Assembly (NCBI GenBank): GCA_003139995.1 | Contig: PLIC01000110.1 | Coordinates: 43,172-107,171, forward strand | Origin: Candidatus Acidiflorens stordalenmirensis | GTDB taxonomy: Bacteria; Acidobacteriota; Terriglobia; Terriglobales; Acidobacteriaceae | Length of the DNA stretch: 64,000 bases | Reading direction: 5' to 3' | Part shown: positions 37,223-46,302 of the stretch, in pieces | Position numbering within the stretch: position 1 is the first letter of the stretch | How the letters are laid out: every line of letters begins with the position of its first letter | The notes under the pieces: generated by a model | Seen by the model: the letters and a program-made list of their open reading frames with translations, nothing else | Database searches by the model: none | Told to the model about the DNA's origin: nothing | Program-made: the position numbers and the translations under genes

Positions 37223-37699
37223 TTATGCCTTCTTGGCTGTTGCGCCAGTTTCCTTTAGAGCTTGGTCCGTGAGTGCCAGTTCGTAACCGGCCGAGGCATA
37301 GTAAATTGCTCGATCGAAGAACTGCTCCAGCAACTGCAGCATTTCCAGTTCACTGAACACTTCCACCGGACGTTCTATAACTGCTTCCTTCTTGAGGAAC
37401 TCCCACAGGTTCTCCTTCGTCAAAACGATCACCCAAATCAACTCGCTCAGTGGCACCCGCTGGCAGGCGCGCCGCGCCCCAATCTGCAAATAGCGCTGCT
37501 CCAGGTGGAATTCGTCCTTCCCCATGAGCCACTCCCCCAGATGGCGGTAGATCTCGTACACCCGTTCTTTCAGTTCTTCAGGGGGGACGTTTTGGTAGCT
37601 TGGGGCCAGCTCGGAATGCTGGACTCGATCGAGAAGGCAAGCGGCCAGCGCTTCGGAGTGGGCCTCGATCATCCGAACGAGACGATATAACATCATCAT
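37223..37699 (-). CDS. RsbRD N-terminal-domain protein
   Basis: A 158-residue, all-alpha soluble protein. LYRLVRMIEAHSEALAACLLDR, followed by PSYQNVPPEELKERVYEIYRHLGEWL, matches the N-terminal sensory domain of RsbRD-type stressosome and two-component proteins (PF14361-like). There is no STAS, kinase or DNA-binding domain attached. It lies upstream of the CoA-transferase gene with a 14-base gap and downstream of a Crp/Fnr box. Three successive ATGs start the frame. Its role may be sensing or binding a partner; this is inference. Confidence 0.7.
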   Translation of the reverse strand: MMMLYRLVRMIEAHSEALAACLLDRVQHSELAPSYQNVPPEELKERVYEIYRHLGEWLMGKDEFHLEQRYLQIGARRACQRVPLSELIWVIVLTKENLWEFLKKEAVIERPVEVFSELEMLQLLEQFFDRAIYYASAGYELALTDQALKETGATAKKA

Positions 37700-37777
37700 G
37701 ACGTTTTCCCGTCCCCAACTTGCCTTTCAGTCTCAATGCTGGCAATATCCGCAGCCATGACGGGTGGTACAGTCGTG

Positions 37778-37793
37778 CGTGATGAGGATCACA
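37778..37793 (-). promoter_or_regulatory. Crp/Fnr-type operator upstream of the RsbRD-N/CoA-hydrolase operon
   Basis: CGTGATGAGGATCACA contains GTGA-N6-TCAC and shares GTGAT-N4-ATCAC with the box at 34984. Its centre is ~87 bases before the first start codon. Confidence 0.6.
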
Positions 37794-37822
37794 GGAGGAC
37801 GCCGGTTCCTTCGCCGTGTCCA

Positions 37823-40800
37823 CTACCAATAAAGCTTCAGTGCCAGTTGCAACTGACGTGGACTGTTAATGGTGTAAAAGATCATGCCGAAGTCCGGGTC
37901 GCCGAACGTGGTATCGGGGCCGGCGAACTGCGGATGATTAAACGCGTTGAATGCCTCGAATCGAAACTCGAGTCGCATCCCATCGCGAATCTTGCCCATG
38001 CCAAACTCCTTGAACATAGACAGGTCGGCGTTTCTTGCGCCCGGTTGCCGTACTGCGCCTAGATCGCGAGGCGCCGTGCCCAGTGCGTACTGCGCCGGCT
38101 GAGCGAAGAAATCGCTTCCGTCTGCGCTGGTGAAGTACTGACTGGTCCAGGCCGAGTCATTCCCGCGGTTTCGGTGCGGCCTGCCAATGAGGTTCGGGCG
38201 TTGCGGTCCGTAGGTGGGCAGGCTGTTGGAATAATAGAGCCCCGGGTTGATGGGCCTGCCGCTGTTGAAGCGCCAGATGCCATTGGTGCGCCATCCGCCC
38301 ACGATCCCGTTGAGTATCGGGTTCAGATTGCCTCCGATGAACTTTCCCCGTCCGATCGGAAGCTCGTAGGTGTAACTCAACTGTAAGACTTGGGGAATGT
38401 CGAAGGTAGAGAGACTCCGTTCTCCCTCCGGATTGTTCGGATCCTGCAAGCTGGCAAAACTTCCCAGATACTCACTGTTGGTGCTGGTCAGGGAAGCATC
38501 GTCGATGGATTTGGAGAAAACGTAAGTTGCGAGGAATTCCAATCCGTTCGAGAAGCGCTTCTCCGCTCGAAGCTGCAAAGCGTTATAAATCGAGTTGGCG
38601 ATCGGAGGTTCGTCGCCTGCGAATCCAAAGAACTGCGGGTGAGCCATGAGCAGTTGGAACTTTTGGACACTCGGATTGGCGACCAGCGGATTTTCGGGAC
38701 TGAGGAGCTGCGACGCATTCGACTGGGTGGGATCGGCGAACGGGTTGGACACGAACGTATTCAGGCAAGCGATCGTCATAATCGTACAGGGCAGATCGTT
38801 CGAATTCGGATCCTGGGCGGGCAGGCTTTCTATCCAGGAACCCAGGTGACTGTAATTACCGGCATTGGCAAAATAGAGGTGCGTTCCTTTTTTACCGATG
38901 TACGAGGCTTCGAGCAGGACATTCCACTTGGTTTCATGCTGGAAGCCAAAACTCCAGCTCTGTTCGTAGGGCACTTTGTTGCTGACGTCCTTGATCGGCC
39001 CGAAGCCGCCGTAGCCCACGTCGTTCAACAAGCCCAGGCTGCTGCCCACGGGCTTGGTAGGCCCCCCGTACGGATAAGGATTGCTCATTCGAGCGGCGGG
39101 CGTGACTCCGTCTCCCTCGAACGAGGGAACCAGGTAGGTCAACTGATCGAATCCTTGCTGTCCAACTCCTGAGGTTCCAGCAACCGCTCCTCTCCAGGCT
39201 GACAAATAGATGCCGTAGCCGCCGCGGACCACCGTGTCGTGGAACAGCCGGTACGCGAAGCCAAAGCGCGGCTGAATACCGTGGTAGTCGGGCGCATAGG
39301 AATGCCGGTCGCCAGGACTGGCAAAGATCTCGCCGCCCGTAAGGTATTGGCCATCCAACGTGATCGGAGATTGCACATTGGGATCGAGCCAGTTCAGCTC
39401 ATTGCGCCGGTCGGTGCGAGGCAAGACCACTTCATAGCGCAGGCCGAGGTTGAGAGTCAGCTTGTCGCTCTTTTTCCAGTTATCCTGCACGAATCCGCCG
39501 GCCTCAAGATTCTGAGTCGCCACGGAGTTCGGAATCTCGTACATGCCGCAGCAGTCGTTCGGTTGAGCGCCGATCAGAAAACTCGCCATGCCGTCACCGC
39601 CGAGAGGCGGGCAGCTCACGGCGGGCGGGTTCGGTACACAGGTGGGATCGTAGTTTGCGGTTCCGGTCTGATCGAAGTTGTAGGCTCCGGCGGGCGCGTA
39701 GTTGGGCTGGGTGTAGTTGAGCCGGTGTAGTCGTCCTTCCGCCCCAATCTTGAACTCGTGAGCGCCTCTCACCAAGCTCAGCGTTCCAATCAGTTGATGC
39801 GTTTCCTGTCCTTGCTTGGCGTAGCTCCAGGGGTTGTTGCCAATGCTGTAATAGCTCGCGGCGGAATAGCCCCCGCCGATGCCGACCGTTGGAAACCAGT
39901 TGTAGCCCGAGTCCTTCATGTACTGCGGTTCGCCGATCGCATCCACCGGTGACACGTTCGGATAGGTGGCGGCAACGCCACCGTAGAAATAAGTACCCCG
40001 CGCCAAACCGTAGGAAACCGTCAGCAATGTAGTGGGGTTGAAAGTATGCGTGTCGTTGATGACAAACACGTGCGCGCTGCCCGTAGTGGGGCCACTGCTG
40101 CAGGGATCGGCCGCGTTGCCAAAGCAGTTGAACCCACCGGAAAGGCCGGATTGGTGCGAATACTTGGCGCTCAGCAGATTCTTCTGGTTGAAGCGGTGGT
40201 CGATCTTGAGGTCCCACTGATTGTTGCTGCTCTTCACCGATCCCGACTCCACACGGTTGGTGAATGGGTTGTAGTTGGCACTGCCTACGTTGAGGTTGGG
40301 TTCCGGAAAGTACGCCATCAACTTCTGCGCGACAGGGTCGATTAAGTTTCCCTGCACATTTACGGGGAGGGCATAAGGAGTGCCGACCAGATTCACGTTG
40401 CCGGGATGGTTCGCGTCCACCGTGCTCGTGTAGGTCGCGAGGTTGTTGAAGGGGATGAATGCGTTCTGGTTGCGTACCGCGCCACCATATGTAGGACTAT
40501 ATACTCCGGCATACGGGTCCCAGAGTTGGCCGGCCGGATCGGAACACTTGCCACTCGCATCGAACGTTCCGTCCGGTGCGGGCCCATTGGGGCCATCCCC
40601 GCCGCAGAGCTCGCCAAAATCGCCCGCCCGCTCGGCGTCGCTCGGCACGCCATAGAAAGATGGTCCGGCTTGGTCGTCCTCGCGCACACCTTCATAGTCG
40701 AAAAAGAAGAAGGTTTTGTTCTTGATAATAGGTCCACCGAACGTTCCACCAAAATCGCTGCGGCGCAGCCCGGGGATAGGGATTCCCTGCTGATTGTTGA

Positions 40801-41683
40801 ACCAGTTATTGGCGTCCGTCTTGTAGTAGCGCTGAAACTCGTACAAGCCTCCGTGAAAGCTGTTCGTGCCCGAGCGCGTGACGAGATTCACGATGCTCGC
40901 GCCACTGAATCCGTATTCGGAGCTGAAGTTCGATTCCTGTACCTTGAACTCTTCGACAGCATCCACCGAGGGCGTGTAGGTTTCCACCCGGATGCCGCTG
41001 TTCTGCTCGTAGTTGGTCGTGGTCACGCCATCCATGAGGATGTCTGTGGTGGCGTTGCGGCTGCCGTTGATGATGACATTGGTGGCGTAGCACCCCATGC
41101 AGGCGGCATCCACTTCGGTAACGCCGGGGGCGAGATACATCAGATCCATAACGGCCCGTCCGTTTAGCGGCAGATCGTTAAGGAACTTCCGGTCCACCAC
41201 CTGCCCAGTGGTCGCATCCTCCGAACCCAGCAGTGGAGCTGCCGTGGAAACGTTCACCGTTTCCTTGGCGCCCACAACGGACATCGCGAAATCCGCACCC
41301 ACGTTTTGACTGACGTCGACTTTAATTCCGTTCCGGGCTTGGTCTTTGAACCCGGCTGCCTTGACCGAAAGGTTGTATCTGCCGGGAGGCACCGAGCGAA
41401 AGAGATAGCGGCCCTTGTCGTCGGTTTTGGCGGTGAAAGTGAAACCCTTGTCCGCGTCCACCAGCGTCACGTTAGCCTGCGCGATTACTGCTCCGGACTG
41501 GTCGCTGACCACGCCAGTAACTGATCCGGCATAAAGCTGGGCCCCGGCGGGAACCGCGAGCCCGGCCAAGATGAGCAACACAGCTAGAGAGGATATGAGT
41601 GCGCCACAGATGACGGCCGTGATCGGCGTCCTTGGCCGCGCACCGTCCAGAGAAGCGGGGTGAAGCATTCTAATTTCAGTCAT
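37823..41683 (-). CDS. Oar-like TonB-dependent outer-membrane receptor
   Basis: A 1286-residue protein. A hydrophobic signal segment (ISSLAVLLILAGLAVPAGAQ) precedes a carboxypeptidase regulatory-like beta domain at residues ~50-140 (GSVTGVVSDQSGAVIAQANV, GRYLFRSVPPGRYNLSV). A plug-like region follows with NDLPLNGRAVMDLM and INGSRNATTDILMDGV, then a long aromatic-rich beta-barrel ending in a terminal aromatic (LALKLYW). This layout is the large Oar/TonB-receptor type abundant in Acidobacteriota, usually tied to uptake of oligosaccharides or peptides. AAGGAG lies eight bases before the ATG. It is the last gene of the leftward glycan locus, 69 bases after the beta-propeller GH. Confidence 0.92.
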   Translation of the reverse strand: MTEIRMLHPASLDGARPRTPITAVICGALISSLAVLLILAGLAVPAGAQLYAGSVTGVVSDQSGAVIAQANVTLVDADKGFTFTAKTDDKGRYLFRSVPPGRYNLSVKAAGFKDQARNGIKVDVSQNVGADFAMSVVGAKETVNVSTAAPLLGSEDATTGQVVDRKFLNDLPLNGRAVMDLMYLAPGVTEVDAACMGCYATNVIINGSRNATTDILMDGVTTTNYEQNSGIRVETYTPSVDAVEEFKVQESNFSSEYGFSGASIVNLVTRSGTNSFHGGLYEFQRYYKTDANNWFNNQQGIPIPGLRRSDFGGTFGGPIIKNKTFFFFDYEGVREDDQAGPSFYGVPSDAERAGDFGELCGGDGPNGPAPDGTFDASGKCSDPAGQLWDPYAGVYSPTYGGAVRNQNAFIPFNNLATYTSTVDANHPGNVNLVGTPYALPVNVQGNLIDPVAQKLMAYFPEPNLNVGSANYNPFTNRVESGSVKSSNNQWDLKIDHRFNQKNLLSAKYSHQSGLSGGFNCFGNAADPCSSGPTTGSAHVFVINDTHTFNPTTLLTVSYGLARGTYFYGGVAATYPNVSPVDAIGEPQYMKDSGYNWFPTVGIGGGYSAASYYSIGNNPWSYAKQGQETHQLIGTLSLVRGAHEFKIGAEGRLHRLNYTQPNYAPAGAYNFDQTGTANYDPTCVPNPPAVSCPPLGGDGMASFLIGAQPNDCCGMYEIPNSVATQNLEAGGFVQDNWKKSDKLTLNLGLRYEVVLPRTDRRNELNWLDPNVQSPITLDGQYLTGGEIFASPGDRHSYAPDYHGIQPRFGFAYRLFHDTVVRGGYGIYLSAWRGAVAGTSGVGQQGFDQLTYLVPSFEGDGVTPAARMSNPYPYGGPTKPVGSSLGLLNDVGYGGFGPIKDVSNKVPYEQSWSFGFQHETKWNVLLEASYIGKKGTHLYFANAGNYSHLGSWIESLPAQDPNSNDLPCTIMTIACLNTFVSNPFADPTQSNASQLLSPENPLVANPSVQKFQLLMAHPQFFGFAGDEPPIANSIYNALQLRAEKRFSNGLEFLATYVFSKSIDDASLTSTNSEYLGSFASLQDPNNPEGERSLSTFDIPQVLQLSYTYELPIGRGKFIGGNLNPILNGIVGGWRTNGIWRFNSGRPINPGLYYSNSLPTYGPQRPNLIGRPHRNRGNDSAWTSQYFTSADGSDFFAQPAQYALGTAPRDLGAVRQPGARNADLSMFKEFGMGKIRDGMRLEFRFEAFNAFNHPQFAGPDTTFGDPDFGMIFYTINSPRQLQLALKLYW

Positions 41684-41752
41684 TGCGGGTCTCCTTAGTT
41701 CTCCAATCTCAATGCCTGCTGCTCGTGCAACTCCTTTGCGAGCAGCGGCGTG

Positions 41753-42748
41753 CTATTTCCGTGGCAAAGGCGCCTCGACTTCCTCAAGCATCCAATGATC
41801 GGGTGTGTCCATATGACAGTCATAGCCATAAAATCGATCGTCAAAAATGTGCTGGAACAGACAGGCGCGCTGGCCGCGCATAATGGGATTTCCTTCCACG
41901 GGCTGGAAATCGCCATCCGGCGAATCGGCGGCGAAAATCTTCACCTGCCACTCGCCTTCCGGATCGTCGCTGTATCGGTGCGGGTAAATCTCGGTAGCGA
42001 GATAGTAGACTCCCGTCTTCTTGCCGCTGGCGTTCACTGCGTCCTTGACGTAGAGCAGGGTGGGCGCGGCTATCGTCGCTGTGGACTTGAGCAGGAGCTT
42101 TTCCGGGGCCTTGTCCAGGTCGACGACGGATTCGGCGCTCTTGCTGATGATCTCGAAGTGGTCTTTGTCATTACCGCGGTAGAAAGTGAGGTAGAACCGC
42201 CCACTGCGTGGATCGCGGAAGAGGTTCGGGTTTTGGTTGCGCTGGCCGGGAACGCCCACCACCAGGACCTTTTCTTCGGTCAGATGGATCCCGTCGACCG
42301 AACTGGCCAGCACAATGTGGCTGCTTGGAGTATCGTATTCGCGGGTGATCGCAAAGTAGAGCAGGTCTTTGTATTTCGGATCGGTGTGCTTCGAGTCGGC
42401 GCCGGCGAGAACCGAGGGCCAGCGAGCGTTCGTCCAAAGCGGATTCTGATCGTACTTGGTCCAGTTCACGAGATCGTTGCTGCGCGCCAGGCCGATCCCG
42501 CGCCCTTCGTTCAGCCCGTACCATCCCCAGTAGCGGAATCCGTCACGTTTTAGTTCCAGCACCGACATAGTGTGAGGAAACTCGTCGCCTTCCCATTTCT
42601 GCGCGTCGGGAAGCACGCGTCGCGGCGCAGTCAGTTTGAGGTAAGGAACGGTCTTGGGCTGCTCCTGCGAAAAAATAGCGACTCCAGCCGCAAGTACGAA
42701 AAGAGTTACTCCGATCCGAACGCACAGCTTACGAACAGGGCTGAACAT
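41753..42748 (-). CDS. Secreted five-bladed beta-propeller glycosidase-like protein
   Basis: 331 residues with a signal peptide (KLCVRIGVTLFVLAAGVAIF). Repeated propeller-type segments include YWGWYGLNEGRGIGLARSND, LVNWTKYDQNPLW, LYFAITREYDTPSSHIVLASS, NQNPNLFRDPRSGRFYLTFYRG and a final GQRACLFQHIFDDRFYGYDC. They resemble clan F/J (GH43, GH32, GH68) or GH130 folds. I cannot assign the catalytic acids or substrate. AGGAG lies five bases before the ATG. Neighbours are a clan-A GH and the TonB receptor, so it probably acts on a glycan in the periplasm or outside. Confidence 0.68.
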   Translation of the reverse strand: MFSPVRKLCVRIGVTLFVLAAGVAIFSQEQPKTVPYLKLTAPRRVLPDAQKWEGDEFPHTMSVLELKRDGFRYWGWYGLNEGRGIGLARSNDLVNWTKYDQNPLWTNARWPSVLAGADSKHTDPKYKDLLYFAITREYDTPSSHIVLASSVDGIHLTEEKVLVVGVPGQRNQNPNLFRDPRSGRFYLTFYRGNDKDHFEIISKSAESVVDLDKAPEKLLLKSTATIAAPTLLYVKDAVNASGKKTGVYYLATEIYPHRYSDDPEGEWQVKIFAADSPDGDFQPVEGNPIMRGQRACLFQHIFDDRFYGYDCHMDTPDHWMLEEVEAPLPRK

Positions 42749-42787
42749 GTATGCTCCTCATCGAAAACTCACCACATGCTTCTTACT

Positions 42788-43798
42788 TCACTTCTGGTTT
42801 GCCATCGCCGTATTGATCGTGTTCCACAACGAGTCTGAAGCTGGATCGTAAGGAACCATGTCGATGGCAAACTCCCAATAAAAGCCTCCGCCTGCCCAGT
42901 TCGGAACACTGGGATGAATGGCGTAATGCCGCTGCACCAAATCCTTAATGACCGGGGTTGAAGCTCTCTTGTCTGACCAACCAAACTCAGAAATGCCTAG
43001 CTTCGAGTTCGGAAACATGGCCGCGAGTTGACTGAAGACCTGCTGCCAGTCGGGCTTGCGGCCGTGGCAATCCACTTCGTAGTAACTCACCAGCAGGTAA
43101 TCCAGCCCGGTCTTCATGCGGGCTGGAACGTTGGCGTCGGCCCACCTGAACATCTCGTTGGCGGCAGGCCTGCGACAGGGGGTGTTGTAATAAAGGGTGA
43201 GGGCGGTAACTTTCCCCTGGGACTTCAGGTAGTCAAAAGTCTCGGTCATCTTGGTGACGACGTCCGCTTGGGACGTGGACTTCACGGACGCTTTCGGCGA
43301 ACAGCGTTTCGTATTGCCGAAAAGCCACTCGCCATTGATCTCATTTCCCACTTCCCAGATGTCGACGAGTGGGCCCAGCGTGGTCACGTAGTCTTTGAAG
43401 CGATTGAGATGTTCGGCCGGGGTGAAGCACTTTATGTAGAAGGAATCCACCGGCTGGCCGAAAACGTATCCGATGCTCTTGATCTGTTTGGTGGCATCCA
43501 GGTACGAGTTAGCGGGGAAATATCCATTCTTGTTACCGGGTGTGTAGACGATCCTCACTGTTGGCTTCACCGAAAGATGTCTCAGTGACTCAAGCAACTT
43601 CGCAAGGAATGCGCCGTCGCGAATGTCGTTCTTGTCGTCGACGGTCACACCATGAATCGGCTCCGGAACAAAACTCTGTGCGCCGGAAGCCACCGAGAGC
43701 GCGAAGAGGAAAAGCATAGGGCAGATAGCTGCCATGAAAGCCCGTGTACACCTCTGCCGCCGCATCCTTTCTCCCGCGAAGCGTTCTCCTGACATCAT
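42788..43798 (-). CDS. Secreted clan GH-A glycoside hydrolase of unassigned family
   Basis: 336 residues, with a basic N-terminus and a signal segment (AAICPMLFLFALSVASGAQ). A TIM-barrel enzyme is indicated by WEVGNEINGEWLF (Asn-Glu acid/base, near residue 150) and KLGISEFGWSD (Glu nucleophile, near residue 268), as in GH-A families such as GH53 and GH5. Family placement needs a search. The start at 43798 overlaps the MFS stop as ATGA and has GGGAGG five bases upstream; a later ATG at 43765 is possible. Coupled translation with the transporter links degradation and uptake. Confidence 0.75.
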   Translation of the reverse strand: MMSGERFAGERMRRQRCTRAFMAAICPMLFLFALSVASGAQSFVPEPIHGVTVDDKNDIRDGAFLAKLLESLRHLSVKPTVRIVYTPGNKNGYFPANSYLDATKQIKSIGYVFGQPVDSFYIKCFTPAEHLNRFKDYVTTLGPLVDIWEVGNEINGEWLFGNTKRCSPKASVKSTSQADVVTKMTETFDYLKSQGKVTALTLYYNTPCRRPAANEMFRWADANVPARMKTGLDYLLVSYYEVDCHGRKPDWQQVFSQLAAMFPNSKLGISEFGWSDKRASTPVIKDLVQRHYAIHPSVPNWAGGGFYWEFAIDMVPYDPASDSLWNTINTAMANQK

Positions 43799-45084
43799 TT
43801 CGGCCTCCCGCCGTCTGGCTCGGCCACAGCTTCGACTGCGTTGTCCCGATGCAAAATCGTAGCGTTCGTGATGATGGGCCGGGCCCAGAAGCCGACGCTG
43901 AGAACGCACCCAAACGTCACGTACAGAAAAGCGACACCGGCGCGCAGACCGGCGAAATCTCCGATGCGGCCGATGATCACCGGCACCACCGCTCCGCCCA
44001 TAATTCCTGTGCTCAAAATTCCAGCGAACGGCCCGTGATGTTCGGAAACCGAATTCAATGCCAGTGAAACCAGCACCGGCCACATGATCGAAGCGAAAAG
44101 GCCAATGGCCGGAAACGCGATCAAGGAGACACGGGCAGGGCCGAATAAGGCAGCGGTCAGGCAAAGCAGAGCGCCGATGGTAAATCCAATCAGCACTCTG
44201 CGGCTGTCAAACAGCTTGAGCAGTCCCATTCCCACAAAGCATCCAGCCGTCAGCATTCCCCAGAACCAGGAAACGGCTGTCGCCCCCGTGGTATGCGGGT
44301 CGTAGCCGTGATACTGAGCAAGAAACTTCGAGATCCAATCCGCAGTTCCTTGTTCGCATCCTACGTAAGCAAAGACACACAGAAAGAACGCCCACACCAT
44401 TGGCTTACGCAGCAGACTGCCATACATTTCCAACGAGCCGGCGGATTCGTCGCCTGTATGCTCGACCCGAGGGAAACGTGTGACCCCGAGCACGGCAATC
44501 ATCGACACCGTGAATACCGCAAAGATCCAGTACATCGAGGCCCAGGGGAGCGCGGGCGGAGTTAGCCTGGCGAGAATCTGTAGCAGTAAGTTGCCCCTCG
44601 CGGAAGGCTTGCCAAGATTTTCCACGAGATAGGAATAAATTCGCGGGCTGGCAAAGGAAGCGGTACCAAAGATCAGCTGAGCAAACGCGGAGTTGAATGC
44701 AAAGTGCTCTTCGCCACCCGCCACCCGCAAGAGAGGATTGATCGCCACCTGAAGCGTCGCCATGCCCGCGCCCATGATGAACAGCGATCCCACCGCAACG
44801 TGGTACGCAGGGAACAGGGCGAAGCTCAGGGATCCGATCGTGCCGGCAAGGAAAGCGGCGATCATCACAGGCTTCTCCGTAAAGCGTTCCACCCAGAAGC
44901 CCGCCGGAATTGACATCACGCCATAGGCAATAAAAAAAGAAAAAGGCAGAAGCGCCGCAGCCGTAAGACTCACGCCGAAGCTGCTGATGATATCGGGCAC
45001 GATCGGCCCGAGGATATTCGTCAACAGCGACATCACGAAGAATGTCAGGAAGACCAAGCCGACCATGTAGCGATTTCGCGCCAT
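43795..45084 (-). CDS. FHS-type MFS sugar transporter (fucose/glucose/galactose group)
   Basis: 429 residues with twelve predicted membrane segments. The opening FVMSLLTNILGPIVPDI and the block FIMGAGMATLQVAINPLLRVAGG are characteristic of the FucP/GluP (FHS) proton symporter group, as is AFNSAFAQLIFGTASF. It imports a monosaccharide across the inner membrane. Substrate cannot be read from sequence; the adjacent SIS isomerase and ROK kinase suggest a hexose or amino sugar. Its start lies 38 bases from the inverted-repeat element described at 45122. Confidence 0.85.
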   Translation of the reverse strand: MARNRYMVGLVFLTFFVMSLLTNILGPIVPDIISSFGVSLTAAALLPFSFFIAYGVMSIPAGFWVERFTEKPVMIAAFLAGTIGSLSFALFPAYHVAVGSLFIMGAGMATLQVAINPLLRVAGGEEHFAFNSAFAQLIFGTASFASPRIYSYLVENLGKPSARGNLLLQILARLTPPALPWASMYWIFAVFTVSMIAVLGVTRFPRVEHTGDESAGSLEMYGSLLRKPMVWAFFLCVFAYVGCEQGTADWISKFLAQYHGYDPHTTGATAVSWFWGMLTAGCFVGMGLLKLFDSRRVLIGFTIGALLCLTAALFGPARVSLIAFPAIGLFASIMWPVLVSLALNSVSEHHGPFAGILSTGIMGGAVVPVIIGRIGDFAGLRAGVAFLYVTFGCVLSVGFWARPIITNATILHRDNAVEAVAEPDGGRPK

Positions 45085-45121
45085 AGTTTTAGAACCTTAG
45101 TTCAAAATCTTTTTCGTACTT

Positions 45122-45255
45122 AGAGCTGGTTTCACAAATGCCTTTCAGCTCCGAAGGCGCTTCCCTCAGGGGCTAAAGCCCGCATTTTTCCAGGTCCTGA
45201 ACGGCACGGCTAAAGCCGTGCCCTACCCAAAGCCGATTTATGAAACCAGCTCTTA
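45122..45255. repeat. MITE-like element with 18-bp terminal inverted repeats and internal palindromes
   Basis: Left end AGAGCTGGTTTCACAAAT (45122-45139) and right end ATTTATGAAACCAGCTCT (45236-45253) are inverted with one mismatch. TTA flanks the GAGCTGG core on both sides, a possible target duplication. Inside are GGGGCTAAAGCCCGC and GGCACGGCTAAAGCCGTGCC palindromes. The right end runs into the stop codon of the SIS gene (TAA at 45253-45255). It has no coding capacity. It occupies most of the gap between the SIS and MFS genes. Confidence 0.65.
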
Positions 45256-46302
45256 CTCTGTCGTTGTAACCTTGCTCGCCAGTTCAAAGCGGCCCGGCTC
45301 GCGCCCGGCCTGCACCGCCAGTGCCAGCGTGATCATCTCCACCGGCAGAATTTCCAGAATTTGGCGAACGCTCGGACCGTGCTCTGCGATACGGCAGCAA
45401 GGCAACGAAGCATCTTTATCGACGAGTTCGGCGCGCCCTTCCTGCTGCTGGATGTCGTAGAGCAAGCGCTGATTCAAGTCCCGCGTCTTGGCGTCGCCGG
45501 CGAAGACGAGTACGAAAGTCTCGCTTCCCAGCATTTCAAAGGGCCCATGCCGGAAAGCGGCGCTGCTCATGCCCTCTGCGTGAAAGTGGTCGGACTCCTT
45601 TACGATCAATGCGCCGGTGCCGACCGTGGCCAACGACGCTCCGCGTCCGACCAGAAACAGGTGGCGAGTGTTCTTGAGCGCCTCAGCCAGAGTGTGAACA
45701 TAGTCCTTCCAATCGACCAGGTACGCGGCGGCGGCTGGACAGGCATGCTTCAACTCCCGGCGCGTCCGCCGCAGGTCGCGTTCGCAGAGGACATCCCCCA
45801 GCCATTTCAGCGCCATCAGTGCGGTCACATAGGTCTTGCACGACACCGAGAACTCGGTGCCCGCCTTGGTGATCACGGCGGCATTTGCGTGCTTGGCCAG
45901 CGGGCTGCCGGGCGTGTTCGTCACCGCGATCACGGTGCAGCATTTATGGTTCGTTTGCACCAGCCGCACCATTTCTGCGCTTTGCCCGGACTGCGACGCG
46001 GCAATAATCAAAGTCTTGGGATCGAAGAATCGATTCTTGTAGTGCACCAGTTCGGAGGTCTCGACCATGAGGGCAGTAAGTCCATGGCCGATGAGTTCCA
46101 GGTTCAGCGGATGAAGGGCATGGAACGACGAGCCCATGCCGGTCAGCACCACTCGCTGGAATTTGCCATGGTTCAGTCGCGCTGCCACGTCCTGCAGCGG
46201 CTTCGACGGCCCCAGGCTGGAGAGAGTGTCCTCCAGAGCCTGTGGTTGATGAAGAATGTCCCGAAGATATTCGCCTTCGATCATTGCGAGATCTTCAAGC
46301 AT
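45253..46302 (-). CDS. SIS-domain sugar-phosphate isomerase/deaminase (GlmS C-domain-like)
   Basis: 349 residues with two SIS domains. The first has VVLTGMGSSFHALHPL and IIAASQSGQSAEMVRLV. The second has HLFLVGRGASLATVGTGALIVKE and AEGMSSAAFRHGPFEML. The arrangement is that of the isomerase half of glucosamine-6-phosphate synthase and of AgaS/FrlB-type deaminases, without the glutaminase half. It would act on a phosphorylated (amino)sugar made by the adjoining ROK kinase. Translation starts inside the end of the ROK gene (8-base overlap) with GGAGG five bases upstream. Its stop codon abuts the MITE-like element. Confidence 0.83.
   Translation of the reverse strand: MLEDLAMIEGEYLRDILHQPQALEDTLSSLGPSKPLQDVAARLNHGKFQRVVLTGMGSSFHALHPLNLELIGHGLTALMVETSELVHYKNRFFDPKTLIIAASQSGQSAEMVRLVQTNHKCCTVIAVTNTPGSPLAKHANAAVITKAGTEFSVSCKTYVTALMALKWLGDVLCERDLRRTRRELKHACPAAAAYLVDWKDYVHTLAEALKNTRHLFLVGRGASLATVGTGALIVKESDHFHAEGMSSAAFRHGPFEMLGSETFVLVFAGDAKTRDLNQRLLYDIQQQEGRAELVDKDASLPCCRIAEHGPSVRQILEILPVEMITLALAVQAGREPGRFELASKVTTTE

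Noticed and set aside
37823..41683. TonB receptor considered as SusC
   Set aside because: No SusD partner, and the N-terminal carboxypeptidase-like domain with Oar-like length fits the acidobacterial Oar type instead.
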